Positions 56,908-64,000 of a DNA stretch of 64,000 bases are shown here, in pieces (positions within the stretch are counted from its first letter, which is position 1; every line of letters starts with the position of its first letter). Both the position numbers and the translations under genes were made by a program. The DNA is from Calycina herbarum (Eukaryota; Ascomycota; Leotiomycetes; Helotiales; Pezizellaceae), in NCBI GenBank assembly GCA_001414485.1, contig LLEY01000121.1:62001-126000 (forward strand), written 5' to 3'. The notes under the pieces were generated by a model, which made no database searches, was not told the origin of the DNA, and was given only the letters and a program-made list of their open reading frames with translations.

Positions 56908-58772
56908 ATGAACAATGACACCCCGGAAAAGCCAAACACGATGACAGAAACATCCATGAAGGAGGACATGTTGGATGCAAAATGGGAAGAGGCATCACGA
57001 TCAGAAGTGCATATCTTTTTCAGGAAATACGTCTCGAATTCACGACCCCTACAATCCCAGGCGAGTGTGAGGGAGAAGCTTCTGGTACTATCGCATGATC
57101 GGTTCGAGCATTTATGTACTGATTTCTATGACGAATATCTGCGGAGGAAGGTCGGAATGGCCCAAGGACAAAAGCTGGAACACCTCCCACCTGTACAGGG
57201 TCTCCACCCGACACGGAACCTCTCTCGAATGAAAATGGCCGCCTTGCCACCTGCAAGTTTTCGCGAACTCGCAGAAGATATATTATACGAGTTATCAAGG
57301 CGACATCCTGATGATGCAACTGAATTTTCGGCCATCGGAACCTCTATGTTAGATATTTCTTCAATAGAAATTGAGAGAAGGCATTTTCTTGGACTGGATA
57401 CACTAGCTACGCGAAACCCCTCGTTGACAAGTGTTGATCAAATTCAGCAAAAGCCAGAAGCTGTGAGGAAAAACGCGGTACCACCAACTCTGAAACCCAA
57501 GGCTGTGAAAAGGAGTTTGCCTGGTGGAACATCTTTGAAGACAGCTTCACAGAAGAAGGCCAAGAGGTAAGGTCTCTGCACTGATTTTCAAAGTTGAAAG
57601 TACTGACCATAAGTCAGCCACTCTCCAGTAGCCAAGACGACCTTACCAATGATCGTGAATGGAAAATTGATTTATGCGACACCGGATTCGGGGTCGGAAC
57701 AGAATATAATCGCCAAAGATGTTGTTACTGAACTTAGTCTTCCTATCAAAGTCGGACCCCTAGACCGAGTGGAATTTCGAATGGGCAACAATCGTACTGT
57801 CAAAGCAGTCGGGCGAGTATTGATTACTTGTCAGTTTGCTTCTGAATTAGCCGAGGAGAACCCCACCAACATGAGCTGTTGGTTTTACGTCTTCCAAACA
57901 TTGATAACCCCTTTGATCATGGGAATGGCCTTTTTGGAGGAAACGGAGACACTTACGAGGAACAAGCATCGACTGGAACTTCGTTACTTCCCCTTGAGGT
58001 CGACTCTGTCCTGTGCTTCAATTGACAATCCCAAACGACGACTTCAGTGTTCTACAACGCCTTCGACACGGAGTAGGTTTAGCAATGGCGGTATCTTTAC
58101 CATGGCAGTTGCAGACACGGGCTCTGAAGTCGACCTTGTATCTCAAGATTATTGCCAGCATTACAAGTTACCGACTACAAAAATTGGAAAGCGCCTGAAG
58201 GTTCAATTTGCCGATGGGAGTACTGCTTCCTTGTTCGAAAAAGTTGAACTTGAAGTAGCTTTAGGACAGGACATCCGAACCGTACCACGTATTAGAATTG
58301 TCCCACGCCATACATTCTATGTACTTGATGGTCTAATTTGCGACTTGCTATTTGGCGAGAGTTTCTTTTCCCGAGTCGACAATTTGCTTCAAGCCTATAG
58401 CGAAACATTCGTGGTCGAGAAGGAAAATGGCTTTCCGGGAGTAAATACTATCGTGTGGTTCAAGGAACACGAGCAAATATTTTCTTGGTTTAAACGCAAG
58501 GACAAAGATCGAAAATCGATAGCTTCCGGTATTGTACCTTCTTCATAGAAACATGTCTTTCTGCTAACTCTGTAAAAGGTGAAAAGAACTCGACACTGTT
58601 CGAAGTCAGGATGGATGCCGAAGACGCTCGAGAAAATCGACGCCGAGAAAAAAGTAATGATATGATCAAACGTTTGGCATCAACAGGGCAAGCTGAAGCG
58701 CGAGTAATAGAGGCTAACAAGAGGGAAACCTATGAAAGGGAGAAGCTGCGTCTTTTGCAGGCAAGAAATTGA
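56908..58772 (+). CDS. Fusion protein: tandem Spa2-homology motifs plus two retropepsin-like domains plus coiled coil
   Basis: Exons 56908-57566, 57618-58528 and 58579-58772 encode 587 residues. Two Spa2-homology (SHD/GIT) motifs come first: VREKLLVLSHDRFEHLCTDF (54-73) leading to YDEYLRR, and LPPASFRELAEDILYELSRR (113-132). These normally occur in polarity scaffolds. After a Lys-rich linker come two retropepsin-like units: IYATPDSGSEQNII (D243-S-G) with a closing LITPLIMGMAFLEE, and MAVADTGSEVDLVS (D386-T-G) with FADGST and GLICDLLFGESFF. Retropepsins act as dimers, so two units in one chain could form an intramolecular pair. The charged C-terminus (ENRRREKSNDMIKRLASTG... to the end) looks like a coiled coil. 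Intron 2 (58529-58578) was inferred because exon 3 is clearly coding. Without it the protein stops at 58548. Function unknown. Confidence 0.78.
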
Positions 58773-58925
58773 GTAAGATATAGTATATCAACTTCAGTAC
58801 TTCTAATTTTATAAGTCCTGAGAATTTAGGGGTAATAATCCGTGTTTAATTGTTACGATAATCACATCACTTAGGTATTTGATAATTTAGTCTTTATATA
58901 GAATATTAATACAAAGTACTGGGGC

Positions 58926-61280
58926 TCATTCGCTCTTGAGCATTTCATCAAGATTCCAACCATTGCCCCAACTACTCATCTGAAAATACTCCATGGACGA
59001 GTTTACATCACTAACCTCTGGCGCAAAATCCATTGCAGCCCGATCACATACCCGAGCTATACCCCGAGAACTCGCTGGCAGAGCAGAAGCTTGAGGAACT
59101 CCCTGTAATATTCCGTCAATAGAATCGAGTGCTGGAGCTTTGGTTTTTTGGCGTTGGTGTCGGTGTTGATGAAGGGTGGGATATAGCTGAAATAGCTTTT
59201 CCACTAGCCCTAGCATAGTTTGTGTTTGTTTTTCATCCATGGGAGGAAGAGACGGCTCTTCAAGCCACATGTTTTTGAACAGATCCTGCAGCTGGGGAAT
59301 ATCCTCCATGGAAATAGTGATTTTACCATGATGAAGGGGATCTGGAACCAGGAATTCATTGGGATGGGTGACCTGCCACCATTTGATCCATTTGTCCTTG
59401 TGTGGAAGCTTTTCTTCGTATATAATCTCCATCCTGTCAAACAGATCTATGCCTATTTCGAAAGGGATACCACTTTGCTCGTTCGCTGTGCATGCTGTTG
59501 GGTCCTTTTCCCTCTCCCTCAAATGCTTTCTGTCTGAATTCTTTTCTTTGAGGCTTCTCCCACAGACTTCACAGCCGTGGTGAGCATTTCTGATGTGTTG
59601 CCTAGAGAGAGTTTGAGTGTGAATTGGCTTGGAAATTGGAGTTCACTTACCAGACATGTCGGAACTCGAGGCCCATAGGAGTGCATCCACGACTTTGGGA
59701 AGACTGAGCGGTTTCTGCATTAATGGCTCTCTTGGTGACAGGGCAATCGTATCTGAGAGGCTCAGGTTTCGATGATTTTCTCTTTCGCTTTGTGATCGTT
59801 TTGTGGCCGTCAGCTTTGCAATCCCTCACAGGGCTGCTTTCCACGGACTCAATCACTTTTGAGGCATGCCCAAAAGCGATGAATTCCATCCCCGGTTCCA
59901 CCTTTTCTCGAGTAGTTGGGAAATCCTCCATATCTTTTGAAGGTTCTATTTCCTCCATAGACTCCATCTTGTGAATCGCAAGACCAGCCGGTGAATATTG
60001 CTGATTCTCTTCTGATATCGATGCCCCTTTCTCCAATACCAAGCCATGATTCCTCAATGAACCCTCGGGTTTCTGTTTATCCCTTGGAGTCGTGAAGAGG
60101 TTCGTTGGAAATATTGGACCAGGAGACTTCTGCATTTCAGGTGTTGTAATTGGTAAATCGGACGGCTTTATCATCCTCCACTGAGTGAAGTGTGTTTTGA
60201 GGTCTGATTCTGCATTGCTGTCCATCTGAACGAACCCCGGAGTGCTTTCCAGAGCCGGCGGTTCTTCATAGTTTTCTCTCTCTGAAGTTTTGGGCCTTCC
60301 TTGTGATGTGACTTGTAAAGTAGTGCTGCACGGAAGTGGTGGGAAAAACTCCGGAGAAGCATTTTCCCTTCTTTTCTCTCTTGCATCTTTTCGCCATAGC
60401 TCACAATCTACTCCACATGATGTACAACTCCAACCACTTTTAATCTCAACCCGAACCAGGCACTTTGTACAACGCCACCAATTAGGAGAAATCTTGCGCT
60501 CAACTTCCCATTCGCGTTGTTTTGCCTCCCAAAGAGCTATGTCTCTTGCCAACTTTCTTCCCTTGAACTCTCCGAGGTCTTCTTTGTGGAATTCCTTGTA
60601 GTGGTCTCGACAGTGATCCTTTCGAGTAAAAGGATCGTTGCGTCTACCACATTTTGAATAATCACAAGGGAAATGTATTGCAGGAGAACCACGGTGTACA
60701 GCAGTGTAGTGGCGGTCGAGATCTGCACTTCTAGCAAATGCAGGTCTAGTAGTATTCTTCCAACAGCTTTGGCCAGGATAAAGGCATGGGCGGTGATGTC
60801 TTTGGGGATTTCTGTCACCAGCTTTGTTAATCCGTCAATTTTCTTAGGTGGAACAGCTTACCTGTCTTCGTCGAGATAAACCCGTTGCGGAACAGAAAAT
60901 CCCAGCCACTGTTTACCAAGTCGAAAGTATGGTTCCTTCCCTTTCTCGGCACAAAACTCATACCAATCATGGATCTCATTCCATGGTAAGCTTGAGGGCG
61001 TTGTTCGATCCACAATATCCTCTGGTTCTGTGCGAGGATTGGTTATTCCCATAGTTGGGTACCAGGAATCCAATGATGTAGTATCAGTGTAGTTCAAACA
61101 TTCCGAGAACATGGATATTGAATCGTGGGTAGTGCTGTATGAAACCGTGGGGCTCTCTAGAAATCCCTGTACGCCCTCCAAATCGAGTTCAGTCACCCCC
61201 TTCCACTCTATTGGTTCGCCCACGACATTCGGATTATCCGAGGCTCCGGACCTTCGCACCGATTGATGCTTAGATTCCAT
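58926..61280 (-). CDS. C2H2-type zinc-finger protein (fungal), nuclear
   Basis: Exons 61280-60862, 60811-59651 and 59601-58926 give 751 residues. An acidic N-terminal region precedes a zinc-finger block starting just after exon 1: RPCLYPGQSCW...FARSADLDRHYTAVH, then FPCDYSKCGRRNDPFTRKDHCRDHYKEFHKEDLG, a pattern typical of fungal C2H2 proteins. WWRCTKCLVRV...WSCTSCGVDC gives a further CxxC pair, and HVWQHIRNAHHGCEVCGRS adds another finger across the second intron. TKRKRKSS resembles a nuclear localisation signal. The C-terminal 200 residues are Gln/Pro-rich, like an activation region. The gene ends 153 bp from the convergent SHD/retropepsin gene. No named orthologue was recognised. Confidence 0.8.
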
Positions 61281-61961
61281 GATTGAAAAGAAAATTGGCG
61301 CGTTCGCGTTCTTGTGATATTACCATATGTTAGCAAAAGAAAGATTCCCCGTTCGCTGTTCAATTCTACGAGGCTGGAGAGTTTTACCTGAAGCTGAAGC
61401 CCGAGGAATTAGGCACCTCCCTAGGTGACAGTTTGGAGTCCTGACTGAACAAGTCCCTGTAAATTTTGATGTGTTTGGAAGACAATTGAAGTTTGGCCAG
61501 GGCAAATGGGGCAAGCCAGCAGATATAGGGGGCGTTGAGCCATCTGTAATTGACGCTACTGACGAGTTTCGAAATGTGAAGCTTAATGTTGCGCAGTTGC
61601 ACATTATACAGGGATATTAACGCCACTCATTTTTGGCCAATAACCACAACTTCGCTTAATGAAGGGGTCTCCAATCACGTGGAGAGACTGTGGATGTGCA
61701 ACTGCACATTTTTGAGAAGGTTTCTTGCTAACTCACGACCTCTCCCTAGGTAGGTGTGAGATTACACATCACGCAATTGCTTTTGTTCTTGAGGACTACA
61801 TTGTCAAATTCGGTCATATTTTCAATAGCCTTACAAGTTTGATATCTATATAAAAATATAATAACCTAGTTTCATCTTTCCACACCTTCTAAGTTCTCAA
61901 TTATTCCCCGGCATTTTCAAGCTCCATCAAATCAAACAAGCTGCACCCATCAAAAACAAAA
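61281..61961. other. Divergent promoter region (C2H2 gene / small gene)
   Basis: No gene was seen in the first 500 bp. A TATATAAAA box precedes the small plus-strand gene. Confidence 0.5.
61847..61855 (+). promoter_or_regulatory. TATA box of the 78-residue gene
   Basis: TATATAAAA lies 107 bp upstream of the ATG at 61962, with an A/C-rich leader between. Confidence 0.5.
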
Positions 61962-62282
61962 ATGCCCCAAGAACATAAATCTGTCTCCAGGTAAGTCTCC
62001 CCCCACTCATACTCCCTATCAACTTCACATAATCCTACCGCTCTCCGTCAAGCTAACTTTCCTTCCTATTAAAGCGCAAACACAAAACTCCAACCCCGAA
62101 GAAATTCCTCCAAGAAGTCAACTCTAAGGTTCAATGTGGACGCTTACATTTCTCGCCACGAACCAGCTGAGGATATTGTGATGGGACAAACATACGCTCG
62201 AAGTGTTGGCTCAGAGAAAATGGCAAAGGAACTTTATGAGTGGGAGTTGCATTGGCACGCATCTTCTGGTGATGGGAAATGA
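61962..62282 (+). CDS. Small uncharacterised protein, 78 residues
   Basis: Two exons (61962-61990 and 62075-62282; intron 61991-62074 with GTAAGT donor, GCTAAC branch and AAAG acceptor) encode 78 residues. ATG context (caaaaATGCC) and a TATA box at the right distance support a real gene. The N-terminal 30 residues are basic and Ser-rich (SSKKSTLRF). The rest, RFNVDAYISRHEPAEDIVMG through KMAKELYEWELHWHAS, is likely helical. There is no signal peptide, membrane segment or cysteine. No family was recognised. It is too short in each exon to appear as a long open frame. Confidence 0.6.
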
Positions 62283-63050
62283 TTATGTTGGAGGTGTTTG
62301 AATATTTGAGGTTCCTATTGAGTATTTTGTGGTTATTTATGCTTTCCTTCATTCTGCCATGGGGGAAGTGGTGTTTCTTTGGCTCTAGTTAAAGTTAATG
62401 AGGTTGATTTTTTTAAGGGACGTTTTTGTTTGACGCACCGTACCTCTTGTTTGGAATAAATGCAACGTACGCCTTGATAAAACGTCGTGACATTGTGCAT
62501 CCGAAATTCAGAATGAAGCTTTCTATAGGAAAATCTTATGTGGAAAGATCTAGGAGAATTGATTTTCAATTTTCCTAGAAACTTTGTAACTTATAGATAT
62601 TTATTGTTTCAAGCCTCCACGTATAAGCGGTTTAGGATCAACTTACTATTCAAAGTGTGGGATGAAGGAAAAAGTAGAGGCCAGGAATGGGAGTATTAGA
62701 AAGACAGATAAGCGAGCGGTACAATAAAATGCAGCTGTGTGACTATCGTGTATAACAGCCTCCAAAAAGCTTCTAGATTTTGTTTAATACGGGACATTCG
62801 AGTGGACTACGAGTACATTTTTGAAGTCATGTGAGTTGGTTTTAGGAATGAACATGGATATGGGGGCTGCTGTTATGAGCCCTGACTTCAAACGAATCTA
62901 GATCAGAGTCAGTGAAGGATCCAGTGTCCGAAGTAACACGATTAGTCGGTGAATCAACGAATAGTTACAGAGTATGTGGATGCCCCTCTACCCCGCATTC
63001 ATGCCGTACGAGTGCTACATGAGCACAATCAGAAGCCTTCCCAAACATTT
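62283..63050. other. Intergenic, no gene recognised
   Basis: AT-rich spacer between the small gene and the prolyl-hydroxylase-like remnant. Nothing else was seen. Confidence 0.5.
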
Positions 63051-63059
63051 CGTGCAATG

Positions 63060-63691
63060 TGCTCCAGTATACGATGTCCTGTACACACGAAACTCTCTCT
63101 CCCCTAATAGAAACTCAAAGTGAGCCAAAATACACACCATCTGGAGTGGACCAAGCACCCGTTTCATCAAACAAGTGCTTACCTCTATCACGACCACATC
63201 GCGGACTGTATCTCCACTCGCGCGGCGAGTTTCCACTCTCCTCTCCCCTCACACTTCGAGCCATTACAGGTTGTGAAGTATGAGAAGACTGAGCAATTCA
63301 TGTTTCATCAGGACAATGTGTGTCAACTGGAAAGGGAAGGGTGGTGAGTTGAGGATTGTAGAACCCTTGGGAATCACAAAACTACACTGTTCGTTTACTT
63401 GAAATCAGAGGGGGTGGTAGGAGGCGAGACACATTTCTTGAATTTACAAAGGGATCAATTGATAGGTGGTAGAGATAGGGAGATTTGGTGTCAATTTCTG
63501 GATTGTGGGGATGGAAATGGGGGGGTGGGGAGAATTTGAAGTGGCTCCCAAAGGGGGGGAATGCTTTGTTTTGGGAGAATTTGGATAAGGAAGGGAAGGC
63601 TATTGAGAGTGTTGTGCATGCTGATCTACTGGTTAGAGAGGGGCACAAGAGTGGTTTGAATATTTGGACGAGAGAGAGAGAGGTAATTTGA
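63060..63691 (+). pseudogene. Prolyl 4-hydroxylase-like (2OG-Fe(II) oxygenase) sequence with frame breaks
   Basis: Pieces of a P4H-type oxygenase lie in order but in different frames. SEPKYTPSGVD appears near 63120-63150. Then come HPFHQTSAYLYHDHIADCIS and EPLQVVKYEKTEQFMFHQD (63160-63315, with the HxD iron motif), next TTLFVYLKSEGVVGGETHFLNL (from about 63381), and finally LKWLPKGGNALFWENL...VVHADLLV...GLNIWTRE (63535-63680, with the second His and the Lys-containing 2OG site). An extra base is implied near 63150 and one missing base in a G7 run near 63520. The TGA at 63345-63347 could be removed by a 42-nt intron. A decayed gene or assembly errors in homopolymers are both possible. Confidence 0.55.
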
Positions 63692-64000
63692 GAGTACTAA
63701 TTGTCTCAAGTCTTATTGGACTCGATACTGCGGGGGTTTGGTACCATAAAATACTTTGCACATCTCATAATTTTGAAGCATTTCTGGAAGAAGATAGGGT
63801 ACATGGGATAATAATGTAATCATTCTTCTACTGTGGCGATAACTCATGGGAGGGAGTTATTAAAGGTAACTTTTTGTAGGGTATGGCGGATTTCGGTACC
63901 GCCCCTCGCTCCCCACAGCACGGCTTCTCAAACCTTAGAAACAAATCACGAAAATGCAATAAAAATACCAGAAAGTTTATCAGTTACTACATAGACTGTG
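63692..64000. other. Right-edge sequence, no gene recognised
   Basis: AT-rich with no supported frame. A gene starting beyond the window cannot be excluded. Confidence 0.4.

Overview
The window is eukaryotic and almost certainly from a filamentous ascomycete (Pezizomycotina). Genes carry many short introns, mostly 47-100 nt with GT...AG ends and CTAAC/CTGAC-like branch sites. There are fungus-restricted families (UstYa/DUF3328, DUF2855, DUF6594, OPT transporter, Spa2-homology domains), and one transposon remnant is strongly AT- and TpA-rich, as expected after RIP. A leotiomycete (Helotiales-like) source is my guess from overall protein similarity, not a proof. Exon coordinates were worked out by hand from splice signals, frame and family continuity, and every complete spliced model sums to a multiple of three. 

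Layout. 1-4.2 kb: edge of a possible mitochondrial protein gene, an MPP6-type exosome cofactor and a phytanoyl-CoA dioxygenase-like enzyme. 6.1-10.3 kb: an accessory island with a secreted, repeat-bearing, dibasic-site protein (minus) and a UstYa/DUF3328 protein (plus), transcribed divergently and separated by a 1.35-kb RIP-degraded TIR element (9-bp target duplication) that holds a nested solo LTR. This is the best candidate for an undescribed system, a ribosomal-peptide-like locus. 10.5-20.8 kb: mitochondrial ketoacyl synthase, oligopeptide transporter, a DUF2855 protein with a MITE-like insert in an intron, and an RMD1/DUF155 protein. 21.6-27.6 kb: RING protein, NOP14, and a membrane-anchored conserved protein divergent from NOP14. 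28.9-32.3 kb: cytochrome c peroxidase and a carboxymuconolactone decarboxylase-like protein. 33.4 kb: an intron-containing tRNA-Trp. 34.8-45.2 kb: a small secreted cysteine protein, RPL36, a TUG/UBX protein, proteasome subunit PUP3, a minisatellite tract and a SERCA calcium pump. 47.3-54.5 kb: 14-3-3, PRP39 and an NAD(P)-binding protein. 55.6-64 kb: a DUF6594 membrane protein, a Spa2-homology plus double retropepsin-like fusion protein, a convergent C2H2 zinc-finger protein, a 78-residue small gene and a broken prolyl-4-hydroxylase-like sequence. 

Most genes are unrelated housekeeping functions (rRNA processing, ribosome, splicing, proteasome, calcium transport, signalling, peroxide defence). 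The accessory interest lies in the 6.1-10.3 kb island and the 55.6-64 kb stretch.
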